Positions 46,430 through 57,084 are shown, numbered from the stretch's first letter. The stretch: DNA of 64,000 bases from Caenorhabditis elegans (GCF_000002985.6 NC_003283.11:3286001-3350000); one strand, 5' to 3'. The notes: a model not told the origin generated them from the letters alone. Numbers and translations are program-made.

Positions 46430-46730
46430 CGTGGGGGGTGCAAGACTAATAGAGACTGCAAGACTATTAGAGGCTGCAAGACTAATTTTCGAATGATTTA
46501 TAACTTTGAAAGGTGTCCAATTTTTTATATAATAGAAAACGGAAATTGTTATTGTTAATACATACTTTCAAATATTTCATCAATTATTTGAACGATTTTG
46601 AGTTCAATTTACCCAAAAAATGACAAAGTCACATAAGCTACCCCAAAATTTTGCTGGACTGGCAAAAATAAAAAACTAATAGGGATGCAAGACTAGTAGA
46701 GGCTGCAAGACTAATAGAGGAAATACGGTA
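46430..46730. repeat. GGCTGCAAGACTAATAGAGG direct repeats
   Basis: Clusters of TGCAAGACTA(A/T)TAGAG at 46436-46485 and again at 46680-46725, separated by AT-rich DNA. Probably the ends of a small degraded element. Confidence 0.5.
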
Positions 46731-46854
46731 ATTCCACATTCTGGTGATTTTCATACGATTTGGACTTTTTGAGCCATTTAAGAGATGAATTTATACTAAG
46801 CTTTTCCCTATTTTTTTTGTTTACATAAGGCTTCTGAGTTCATTTCTGAGCAAC

Positions 46855-46900
46855 AGAAGTCTATATAATAGTTTCAAATGAAACTATTATATAGACTTCT
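46855..46900. repeat. Perfect 20 bp-arm palindrome
   Basis: AGAAGTCTATATAATAGTTT (46855-46874) is exactly complementary to 46881-46900 across a 6 base loop. It abuts the retrotransposon fragment. Confidence 0.85.
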
Positions 46901-47312
46901 TACCGGTTCTTCACATTTCTCTAAATTAACTCAGTTTGTAAAGTTCTCTAATTCCAATAGGAGGCCCATGATTCTGGTTAGGAAAGACACATGCACCTCT
47001 CATTTCTTTGCCAAATCCATTCCTATTTGGAACAATCTTGTCAAAAACATTCCGGTATTTCTCTCCCCTTATCAGTTTTCCAACTTTCTCGATCTCAATA
47101 TTCCCCGGTATTAATTTTTTTTATCCGCTGGTTCTCTTTGACTTTATTTGCTCTCATCTAACTCATTACCCTCTCTCTCTCTCCTTTCCCATCCCAAACT
47201 CGAGACTTACTCTTTCTGGGTTAGTCTCGTTTTACCGTTTTATTTAACATTCAAAATTCAATTGTACTTTGTAAATTGCATTAGTTATGTTAAATAAATC
47301 AAATAAATCAAA
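46878..47312 (+). mobile_element. 3' fragment of a non-LTR retrotransposon
   Basis: Open frame to a TAA at 47112-47114 with RKDTCTSHFFAKSIPIWNNL followed by VKNIPVFLSPYQFSNFLDLN. This matches the C-terminal end of nematode non-LTR reverse transcriptases (…HFF..SIPIWN.L…), known from memory. A 3' UTR of about 200 bp ends in AAATAAATCAAATAAATC-type tandem units at 47287-47312, as many such elements do. The reverse-transcriptase core is absent: a 5'-truncated insertion. Confidence 0.6.
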
Positions 47313-47594
47313 CCGATTGAGTTTTCGGTACGAAATTTTACAGACATGTTTCTTACAACACACTTATCAACTTTTGCTAACACTAGCTTTTTAGCCTATC
47401 TGTACCGGTCTACGCGGTCCTGTTTACTTTTGATAAAATTAAGGAGACGCTAAAGATCAGAATTACGTTTTCGTAGCATTCGATTAGACATCTCGCAGAT
47501 GAAATACTTTTCGAACTCTTCAGATTCGCACGACAACTTCCTTGTCTCATGCCATAAAGATCCCTATCGAAATCTTAACCTGTTTTTGCCATTT

Positions 47595-47603
47595 TGACCT
47601 TGG
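47595..47603 (+). promoter_or_regulatory. Nuclear-receptor-type half-site TGACCTTGG
   Basis: TGACCTTGG 114 bp upstream of the ATG at 47709; then GGATACTACTGAATTC and AGAGAACTTTATTCG, matching the minus-strand copy upstream of 21363. Confidence 0.5.
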
Positions 47604-47708
47604 GATACTACTGAATTCTTTTAGAGAGAACTTTATTCGTTTTTTCTATTTTTGAGAGAACTATATTCGCATTCGAGAAGTCTATCTCTTGTGAAAAAAA
47701 ATAAGAAA

Positions 47709-50700
47709 ATGTCTCCACAAGACCCTGTTTATTCACAAAACGATCCACTGTTGTTAGGCAATTCAAATAGGTAAGTTTATTTTTTCTGTATGCACCGAGC
47801 TCGAGGATTGGCCCGGGCTTATCGGCTTTAGGCCTTTGTCAACACAATAAGATCTAACGTAGAAAATAAAGAAAAGTCACGAGCCCTAAGTTCTACGACA
47901 AAGATTTAGTCTCTTAGGCTTAGACAATCAGTAGTGTGTTTATTCATTCTAAGAAACATTCGTGAATCTTTGCTTGATGTAATCCTTTACTATTAATAAA
48001 GAGCTGGTTGCGTGTTTCCAGAAGTTTTAGTATATGCAGTCTTCGTAGTCTGCGAAATTTTTGGTTTTGGAAAGGTATTGATACTGTAAGGTTACTCTAG
48101 TTGTAAAAAAAAAGCCAATATCCGTTTCCCAATTATTGAAAACATTACCAAATCCGCTTTACTTAACTAGTCTCTTAATAGATAAATGAACTGTTTTTCA
48201 ATCATTTCAAAAACCTCTCATATATTTTTCAAGGTCACGATCAAGTGTTCCTTGGAAAGCCACCGCTAAGATAGCTACAGTTTTCATTGGAATCCTTTTC
48301 ATTACATCGCCAATTGTTTTCGGGTTGACCGGAGTTGTTGGCAAAAATAATGAACACCAACACAGTAAGTACAGGTATCCCTGTTGAACAGTACAGTGAG
48401 TTATGTTCAGGCTCTCTTGCAAATGAAACATCATGGAATAATGCAACAGAATATGCTAACCTCAGTGAGAATTATATAGCTATAAAGTAACTATTCTGAT
48501 GTTGTCTTTTCAGAAAACCATTCGACATCCTTCACAGAAATGAAAAAGTCTCTTATACTGAATCAAAATAAGAATGGAACAGTCGCAGATTACGCAACTT
48601 TTGAGTACAACGTTACGAGCGACGAGTACCTACGGCTCAACGATGATGGAACTAAAATTCAACCATGGATCGTGAAGAATATAGAGCGAAAAGTCAAGTT
48701 TTATTATTTCGAAAGTATATCCGCCATTGAACAGACTGCATTTATACACAAGATAGAACCAAACGAGGACGGAGTGGTGTGTTTTCCATTCAGCTTATTT
48801 ATTTTAAAGTATACTCCAGATTTATTGGAAATTTGAATTGGTGGACACTCCTGAAATGTTTGTAAATCAAGTAACAATTACCATGAAGTACCTGTATAAA
48901 ATCATCAACAACAAAGGAAAAGCAGAAATGTGTATCGATGATTCTTTAAAGGTTTAAAAAATCATCCTAACTCTTTCAGTTGTTAATTACAGAACTGCTC
49001 GGATCTTCCGAAAGATGACGAATTGATGATTTTTCATCCAAAATTCAAAACGTTTTTCATTGGCGTGAGTTTACATTGGATTTTTGAAAATGAGCTGCAC
49101 CCCACATAATAGATGATTGCAGATCAAGATGTTCAAGAGAGAAGATTTTCCAGAAACCGGTTGGTGGGACACAAGCGAAATGGGCAGTTTTTCCGTGAAA
49201 GTCGGATCTCGTAAGTGAAGAAGTGCTCATCGTTAGGGAGGTAGTCTTCAGATTTCGTTTTTTAAAGGTGGGCAACGCTGAGTGGTATAAATCACTTTAA
49301 AACAAGAACATTGGGCCACAATGACAGAATATTTAAGTTTAAATATTTAAATAATTTTTATAGATTCACATGTTTTTTTTTTGAAAATTGATAAAATCTC
49401 AGTTTCCTCTTAATTAAATTTCTCCGTAACTTAAAATTTAAAAATAATTATCACACTTTTTAAATGTTGTAAATTCGAACAAAAAGTTTTAATTATATTT
49501 TTTTAGAATTAATATAACAGTGTCATTACGTAGTATTGTATGCCATTTGAATCGAACTTTTTTTAAAACTCTACTATGCCTTCAAACTAATTCCAAAATG
49601 ACACGGATTTAACTTTTATAGAGATTGGATCATCTTCCGATAACACTAATTTTCTTTTAATATAAATATAATTTTCAGAGAAACGATTTTATACCAATCT
49701 CTACACAGAAACTGGAGGCATAGTTGAGGCCGCTCCCCGTTCCCCATCTAGCTTCGACGAAAAGTTAAAATACATAGTTGGAATTAACAACTTTAACATG
49801 ATCCAAAACTTTTATAGTCATCCTTGCTCCTTTAAAAATTTCGCACAGGAAAAAGATTTCTTGTTGGGAATCGGCTATTTAAAGAAGATAATTCCGGATG
49901 AGGATGCTTGGGTATTAAAAAAAAATTTTATTTACACAAGTTAATCGAGATTTATGTTTTAGATTTACTGGAATATAAATATGCATGATGATAAAAAACA
50001 ATTAATGCATTTACAAATTGAAATATTACAAATGCAAGAGATTGTCAATCATGGAGGAATAGCTGAATTCTGTCCAAATTCTCTAGATGTCGGAAAAAAA
50101 CAAGTTTGAACTATCCAAGTTTTAAATTTCAGAATTGCATGGATATTCCGACTAATGGTAGCTTACAATTTGAGAAGCCACCATTTGATAAATTCTTCAT
50201 TGGTGTGAGTTAACTATCTATTTTCTCTGGTGAGGCATTTATATTAATATGAGATTTCCCGTTTCAGATTAAAATGCTCAACAATATGACAACTAATCAT
50301 ACCAATCTGCCAAAGATAGACAATGTGGGCAGTTTTAATGTTAACGGCCATTGGAGTGAGTAGAAAAATTTCATATTTCAAAAAATCAAGCTGTTCATTT
50401 CTTATTGTTGTATTCACAGGGCTAATTCGCCGTCGTGAAAAGTTTGAAAGACAGACCGAGCCCATTCAATTAATTCCGGAATCCGGACAAAACTACATAA
50501 AATTCACGTACGACGTTATCAACAATGTCTATTCGCACAAAAATGAAGATGGGTCAGACATTTTACCAACGGATGTTCAGTCCATTGAAAGAATAGTAGA
50601 CGATGGCAACAATGAAGCATTCATACAGCAAGAATGGCCTGATGAGTCGACTGGTTATGCAAGTTTACATGTTTGTCAGCCTAGAATTATACATAAATGA

Positions 50701-52923
50701 ATTCTAGATACATTGGGTGTTCAAATTGAAAAACAATGGGAAATCCGTAAAAAAAGTGGTGATCAAAATGGAGGGAATAGACGATATTTTGAAGGAAGAC
50801 GCAGGAATTATTGAAGCTTGTTCAAACTATAACATAGTATGAAATATGAAATTACCTTTGTAATGTTAATATCCTTCAGAATTGCACAAATATTCCGACA
50901 AACAAAAGTTTGATAATGGAGTATCCAGTTGATATGCTATACATAAATGTAAGTTTACTATGAGAAAAAAATCCTGGCGGCTGGTGGAAAAAAAAACAAC
51001 TGCAAAAAACCGTCCAGCAGCTAAACAGAGTGTGAAAAAAAGTTTAGGCTATTTAGGTTGTAAGCTGATTTTTTTGATGTAACAATGTTGGGCGCCTTAA
51101 TAGTGATATACAAAATTATATAAATTTCAGGTTGTTCTTGTCGAGAATATAAGACTCTTTAAAACCGATGTCAAGGATAGAATGAATGTGGAAACGTTTT
51201 CAATTGAAGTTTACTGGCGTGAGTCAATTTTACACAGAAAACATGTAAACTGAAACCCTGTTCAGAAGAAACTCCTGAAACTTCCACAGCAACTACGGAT
51301 GTTTCTCAAATGACAACTACGCCTAGAAGCATTGAAACAACTACACCTTCAACTTCAAATGACACTGGTGCGTTTTTTTTTTCACACTTAGATGTTATTA
51401 CATTTTTTTTACAAAACCTATGAAAAAGATGGTTTCTTAAATACACATAATTCAGAATCCAATCAAGATGTAATCTCAACGCCATTACTAGCTTGGCGGC
51501 AAGGGCATATCGATTTGGGACGAATATCAAGAGAAAACCATGTGAAATTCACGTACGATGTCATGAGGGACACGTATTCACACACTCAGCTGAATGGATC
51601 TTCATATGTACCGTATAATGTTGCCAATATTGAACGAGTAGTGGATAAGCGACTGAATCAAGTTTATTTACATAGGAACGATTCAAAAAAAGATACTTAT
51701 GTACATCTGTAACTTTTGAAATTTCAATTTTTCTTTCATTTTCAGTTAAATTGGGTATTCGATATGACGATCGATGGGAAAGTTGTAGACAAATTGACAA
51801 TTAAAGTACCCGGAATGGAACAACAACAACTGGGCATTAGAGCGTCATTAGAAATTTGTCTAATTTATGGATACGAGGTCTGAAAGAGTTTCAGTCTTAT
51901 CATTTAATCGTTTGATTTTCAGAAGTGCATCGCGATTCCGATTAGCGGAGGATTGACGATTGAGTATCCTCAATTCTCTATTTTCAAGATTGCAGTGAGT
52001 TTTTCAATGCAGGCCATTAGATGCAGGCTATTAGCAATGCAGGCTATCAGGCTATTTATTGTTAGATATATGTACATTTGTATGAACAATTTATTAAGTA
52101 TAAACATGGGCTGAGTATTCGCGACCAATGATCTCCAAATCCAGGGAAAAGTTGTCCCAATGTATGCACATATATACATAGATCAGACAGATTGCAATGA
52201 AAACCAAAAAATTAGAATATTATTAGAAACTATTAGAAAGCTCAGTGTACCAAAATGTTTCAGAATGTTCAAATTTTACTGTTTACCGTATATTACTCAT
52301 TAGCGTTGCATCCCTTTATGTCTAAAAATTATTTTTATGAACATTTCTGAAAGGCATTTTTAAACACTAATTCTCACTTAATTTCCCTTCCAACTTTTCG
52401 AAGTTTCCATCGGAAATTATTTCAGTGCATTTTTGCACAGTTTTCCATCAAAAAGTTGTTTTGTATACTTTTAGTGTTATCAAGAAATTTTTAAAAAGTT
52501 GAGAAAGAACGGAAATACTAACATTTTTAAATTTATCGGTATGTTTTTTTAAGTACACATGCTACGAAAATAAGGAAGACAACACGGATCTGATACTTTT
52601 CAAATCTGAACTGAAGGAAGGACTCAATGTGGAAAGTCTCTCAGTCGAAGTCAACTGGAGTAAGTCATCGTCTTTTAAAATAAATTTTTATTTTCTTAAA
52701 GGTGGAGTAGCACAAGTGTGGAAATTTCTTTGAAGTACGCCTAATAGTAAGGTCATTGTGGTACCTCATGCATGTTTTAAACACATGGCGCTACTCCACC
52801 TTCAACTTTTGATATATATTTTATCTGCACTCCATGTACTGTTCATGTATCTTTCCTATTCAAAATTGTAATTTTTCAGCTACCAAAGGACCACTCACCA
52901 ACCAAACTACACTGCCAACCTGA
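47709..52923 (+). CDS. Membrane-anchored protein with four PAW-like repeats, copy 2
   Basis: Twenty-one exons: 47709-47770, 48234-48364, 48411-48464, 48514-48776, 48820-48951, 48993-49064, 49123-49210, 49679-49911, 49963-50088, 50133-50204, 50268-50355, 50420-50658, 50708-50836, 50880-50948, 51131-51218, 51266-51367, 51456-51700, 51746-51877, 51923-51994, 52554-52659 and 52880-52923; 848 aa. Cytosolic tail MSPQDPVYSQNDPLLLGNSN, anchor (IATVFIGILFITSPIVFGLTG), short Asn linker, repeats at about 83-267, 268-440, 441-615 and 650-834, a Thr/Ser linker (TPETSTATTDVSQ, IETTTPSTSNDT) before the last repeat, and a Thr tail. Each repeat occupies four exons. The intron after 50658 has a GC donor (GCAAGT) where the inverted copy has GTAAGT. 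The 19th intron (about 560 bp) ends in an AAG acceptor. All other sites are canonical and the frame is open throughout, so this copy looks functional. Confidence 0.77.
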
Positions 52924-53347
52924 TTGTTGATATATAAGATTGGCTTCGTCAAACAATAATGTTTATTTTATTTTCATTCAAAATTGACAATCAAACAAAT
53001 AAATGGCAGTTTACCAGCTTTGAATTATCATGATTTGTTGTGTTGAAAATGTGGAAGCTAAATAAAACCTATTTTTTTCGAGAATCTGTCTGTTTTTGGG
53101 TTGTTTATACAGAAATATTGGGCGCTTAGATAGCCTGCTAAAGGCTAAAAAATATAGCTTTTGCGATCGAACACCTGACACGCGTACATCACATGCCGTT
53201 GGTCCCTAGCCCGCTTGTGAAACAATTGACATCGAAGAAACTCAGACCCAGTGGGGTAGGTAGTTCGAATTTTATACTTTACTTTCCATCGTTTAAACTT
53301 CTTTTTTTCAGTTTTGAATCAAAATCTCAATTTGGTAATTGCCGGGA
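52924..53347. other. Intergenic, no gene seen
   Basis: 3' flank of the four-repeat gene and promoter of the DUF19 gene; contains a short variant of the CATGCCGTTGGTCC repeat near 53192 and a TTTTTTCAG at 53302-53310, a possible trans-splice site. Confidence 0.35.
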
Positions 53348-54031
53348 ATGAGGTGTTACACCATTCTTGGAGCATTCCTCCTTGCAATCGTTTATGGATC
53401 CAGCCCGAATAGTGAAACAAGTATTATCGAGTCAGGAACTGGAACAAATTGCACTGAACTCACATTTAAAAAATTCTTCGTGTGCCTTTATGTAAGTTCT
53501 GGGAATGACTTGTCCGTAACATATATTTTTTGAGCGATTCGGAGATTTCATGACAAAAATGTATTTTTTGGATGTGAAGAGTCCAAATAGTATGAATAAA
53601 TTCAAAACATCATGCCTCTCCATGGCCGACTGCACCGAGTCTTTCGAGTGTCAAAATAATAAAGAACCTACCGACTCCTCCAAAAAAGTGAGGGAGTCTT
53701 GTGAGACGCTGAACTTCCTGGGCACAGATTTTATAACCTGTCTGACAAAGTTGGAGGAATTGAAGCCGGCCCCCGAGTGTTACAAGACGTGGGGTCCGTT
53801 TGATGGATTTATCATAAAAGACAAGCTTCCGGACGAATTGTGCAAAAACATGGTTGGAAAAGACAATTGCATGAAGAAATTGGTCAGCGAAACTTGTGGA
53901 GAGGAGGACTCGCAGAAATTGTTGAATGTTAGTCTCAGCTTTAAAGTTAGAAAATATTATAATTATTTTAAATATTTCAGATGCTCAAAAATACAACCGA
54001 ATATAGACACTGTGACTTCAGTAAACTCTAA
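53348..54031 (+). CDS. DUF19 (T20D4.11-like) secreted protein, subgroup with the 8.4 kb gene
   Basis: Three exons: 53348-53491, 53535-53927 and 53981-54031; 195 aa. Start MRCYTILGAFLLAIVYGSSP (signal peptide). Blocks: GTGTNCTELTFKKFFVCLY, TSCLSMADCTESFECQNN, SCETLNFLGTDFITCLTKLE, PECYKTW, LCKNMVGKDNCMKKLVSETC and a last exon RHCDFSKL. The second exon is entered at TTTTGAG, an unusual but phase-consistent acceptor, as shown by the paralogue at 8570 with TTTTCAG. It lies just downstream of a PAW-like gene on the same strand, as does the paralogue. Confidence 0.75.
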
Positions 54032-54213
54032 GCTGAAATTGCTCAAAGCTATTTTAATTGTTTTTTTTTCTGAAATAAACTCTTAGAGAACCATTTTGAC
54101 ATACATAGTTGGATCTACATAACAATGACGATTTTCAGAAATTTACAGAGTTTCAAAATGATTATGAATGATTATCTCGTTTCTGAAAACATTTATCAAT
54201 TGCTAACCACAAA

Positions 54214-56006
54214 TTACAGCTCATAGGTAAAATTAAAACGTTCTGCCGTGTTTAGCACGTCCTTAAGGAATCCACCGACATCTTTCCGTGTTTCGTTTTT
54301 GATCAGAAAATCCTCAACGTTGATGGGATCACCTAACGGTTTGCAATACTCATTCTGTAAAAAATCCAAGAGTTGAACTATTAATAAATGATACAACTCA
54401 CTGGTTTTGCAAACATTCGATCTCCAGCCTTACATCCATACAATGAGTTGAATAACGGATATTGACGTACTGCCGCATTTCGAGAAATTTCCAACGGATG
54501 ATGGTCGGGGATCAACTCGTTTTTCCTACCAGTATGCTTGCAAAGACCTCCGATTACAGTTTCCAGGGCTTCTTTCAGCTGAAAAATACCACCTTAAAAA
54601 TTATCATTTCTTTTTATTCACCTGCTGCTCATTGACCGACTTCTCCGCTGCCATTTTCATAAGAACTCTCATCGCCATTACATTGATCAGATCTTCATAG
54701 CCAATTTCTGGCTTATACCATCCATCCACGGGTTTCTGAAAGCTAAGCAGCGTTATAATCTTTTTTCAATAGTTATGTAATCTACCACTGCATCAGTCTC
54801 TCCTAACATTTTAACATCACGAAGGGTACATTCGAGAGCACCGGTCCATACACTTTCGTTTATATAACTATTGGCAACTGGATAAATTAAATGCATAATT
54901 TCGTGTGTGGTAATGAAGTAGGTATCGGCCATCTGGAATATAAAGATTGGAACACCTCAGCTCGCAATCACTAACCGTCTTTTCTTGTTGAGTAAGATCA
55001 TTCCTAGTAATTACGGTGAGAAGGTGATTTCCACCATTATACTGAAATGCGTCATTCTCCGGACTCGCAATAATTGCATGAAACAGGAAGTTGACATCGA
55101 ATCTCCGAATCTTACTCATCAAATTTTCCATCGAGGCAGTTGTTGCTCCGATTCGGAGAATTGGCTCACTTACTTTCCTTTGGATGTCTCTGAAAACACA
55201 ATTTATACATATATAATAGACTTAAAATTCTTCAGGTGAGGTTGGAGAGGGTAGAAAACCTACTCAGGGGATAACAAGCTTTTTAATCGATAGTATTCAG
55301 TTTCATATGTCAACTTTGCCGTTTCAAAGACCTTCACATCGTTGTGATCGTAGAATGCAAAAAATTGTTTCGACGTTTCAATGCTCTTTTTAATATGCGT
55401 TTTTGCTTTGTCTGATATCGAACTACTCTCCAGTTCAGCTATGATCCGTATCTTCAAAGTTTCAGAAATGTTATGGAGAAATTGATTTTCCACGGAAAAA
55501 GGAATGTTCATCTGGTTTAGGATTTCAACGTTTGCATGAAGAGCGTTGTAAAATATATTGACATTCTGAATTATAACTCATTAAGAATTGATATGAATGT
55601 TGTGCTTACCGTTGAGTTCAAGCCATCAAGCCGTTTCATGACCTCTTTAAATTTTTCAGAGCTATTCAGTCCATCAGCAATGTAGTTGTAGTATCCAAGG
55701 GACAACACTTCCATTTCAATACACCACTGTGTTAGATTTGAAATATTTACAAGATCTTCCAGTGAAGTATATGTTCCATTGTTGACAAATGTTTCGTTGG
55801 GTTGCTAAATGCATATTTATTAAAAGGTTACAAACGGGGAAAAATCTTACATGTACTTCCAGCTCTTCAATTCGGGAAAGTGGAGAATGACTAGATCTCC
55901 GGTCACATGCTATCGAAAGAAAAAGCTCGGCGACACCTGTTCGAATCAATTTGAACTCACTACACTTTGAAAACGTTTCATCTGATGGATCAGGAAGTTG
56001 AAACAT
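54214..56006 (-). CDS. Compact M13 (neprilysin-like) metallopeptidase, copy 2
   Basis: Exons: 55851-56006 (5' end uncertain), 55610-55804, 55264-55565, 54976-55189, 54786-54932, 54622-54735, 54402-54578 and 54214-54354; about 481 aa. Zinc motif HExxH intact (THEIMHLIY), followed by DGWYKPEIGYEDLINVMAMR in place of the usual ENxADxGG; both copies share (H/Y)EDL(P/I)N here, so Glu is kept but the usual Asp becomes Asn if aligned so. C-terminal signature: PDHHPLEISRNAAVRQYPLF, then NSLYGCKAGDRMF. The tail is DVGGFLKDVLNTAERFNFTY. Copy 1's DPCNDFYDYVC motif is not seen and no signal peptide was found upstream of ATG 56006, so the first exon is missing from the model or the gene is 5'-truncated. 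Confidence 0.66.
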
Positions 56007-56149
56007 TAATCCGTCTATGATTTGCAAAAAAGAAACTGGGACCCAGAAACTAGAAAATATAGATAAGTTGCTCCCCAGATTTTGAATTTTATACTATTTT
56101 TTTGCAATCAAAATTATGAAAATGTTTGTAAACACGTACTCGTTTAGTT

Positions 56150-56580
56150 CATACATTTACATGTTATTTCGAAGATCTAGTGGTGCAAAGCACCACGGAT
56201 AGGCTGCCCTGTGAGACTCCGGTTCTTGGTGATCCACCTGGATCGAACACTTTCGTGGGAAAACCGAGTTCAATCCCTGCTTCCTTTAACGGCTACAGTC
56301 TCCGGCTCGGACGTGGCTTCTTCTGAAGCCCAGAGAGAGCACCACCAGGAAAATCGCCGAAATCGCACCTGCCTCCCATAGAAGTCCTACAAACAAGATT
56401 CCCTCTCTCATTCTTGTGAACTTCGAAAATGTTATCCCATTGATCTTAGAGGACAATTCAACCTCCAGATTGCTCTTTTTCCCAATACTCCACCGAACAG
56501 TGTAAAGAAACATATCTTCCCTATCTAACGACTTCCTTGTGTTAGCCCTGTGGGCTGTATTACTCTCCTAATTCCTCATG
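56150..56580. other. Unusual GC-richer block, possible SINE-like element
   Basis: Composition differs from its surroundings. It starts with GTGGTGCAAAGCACCAC (palindrome) and, about 100 bases on, has GAGTTCAATCCC, close to a tRNA B-box (GGTTCRANTCC). The minus-strand open stretch 56286-56513 has no homologue in the window and is not called. Confidence 0.25.
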
Positions 56581-56803
56581 ACAAGAAGCTTATTTTTTCT
56601 TACTCTCGCCAACAATCGAATGATAAAAACGTGGGCAGGGCATTTGGTGTAACTAGGGGAGGGGCTTACCCTGTTTATGTCCTTGATGATCGGATCTACT
56701 GGATGATGAAACTATAAAATGTGTGCTCGTTCCTTCTGTCGTCATTTTTTTTGAAATTTTTTGTTTCAGCAAATACTAAGAAATAGAGAATAATTTCAGA
56801 AAA

Positions 56804-56988
56804 ATGAACCAATTCATTCTCGCTGCTTTCCTTCTGGCTGCCATCTTTGCGGTGTCTGAAGCCGCAGTTGCTAAGAAGAAGGTTAAGGTTTGTAGTGACT
56901 CTTATTCGAAAATTTAAAAAAAAAACATTTTCAGGAAGGAGAGTCGCTTGTCATCGACTCTATGAACAGATTGCATCGAATTTTGTGA
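56804..56988 (+). CDS. Small secreted peptide precursor, 45 aa
   Basis: Two exons: 56804-56893 and 56935-56988. Start ATGAACC directly after TTTCAGAAAA (SL acceptor). Protein: signal peptide MNQFILAAFLLAAIFAVSEA, then a very short basic mature part with KKKVK at the exon junction and SMNRLHRIL at the C-terminus. It looks like a nematode-specific small secreted or antimicrobial-like or neuropeptide-type precursor; function not assignable. Donor GTTTGT and acceptor TTTTCAG are canonical. Confidence 0.6.
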
Positions 56989-57032
56989 ATCGAGTCGTAG
57001 GCACCCAAAACTTTTCTTGAGCTATTCCTAGA

Positions 57033-57084
57033 ACTACGACAGTTGCCACAGTGTTCAATATCATCTTTGAAAACGTTTATAAAC
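57033..57084 (+). promoter_or_regulatory. DUF19 proximal promoter: E-box plus TATA-like box
   Basis: ACTACGACAGTTGCCACAGT then GTTCAATATCATC, then CGTTTATAAAC; 76-127 bp upstream of the ATG at 57160. The best-preserved example of the element shared by DUF19 copies in this window. Confidence 0.62.

Noticed and set aside
46878-47114. Independent host gene
   Set aside because: The HFF..SIPIWN pattern and the 3' tail fit a truncated non-LTR element better.
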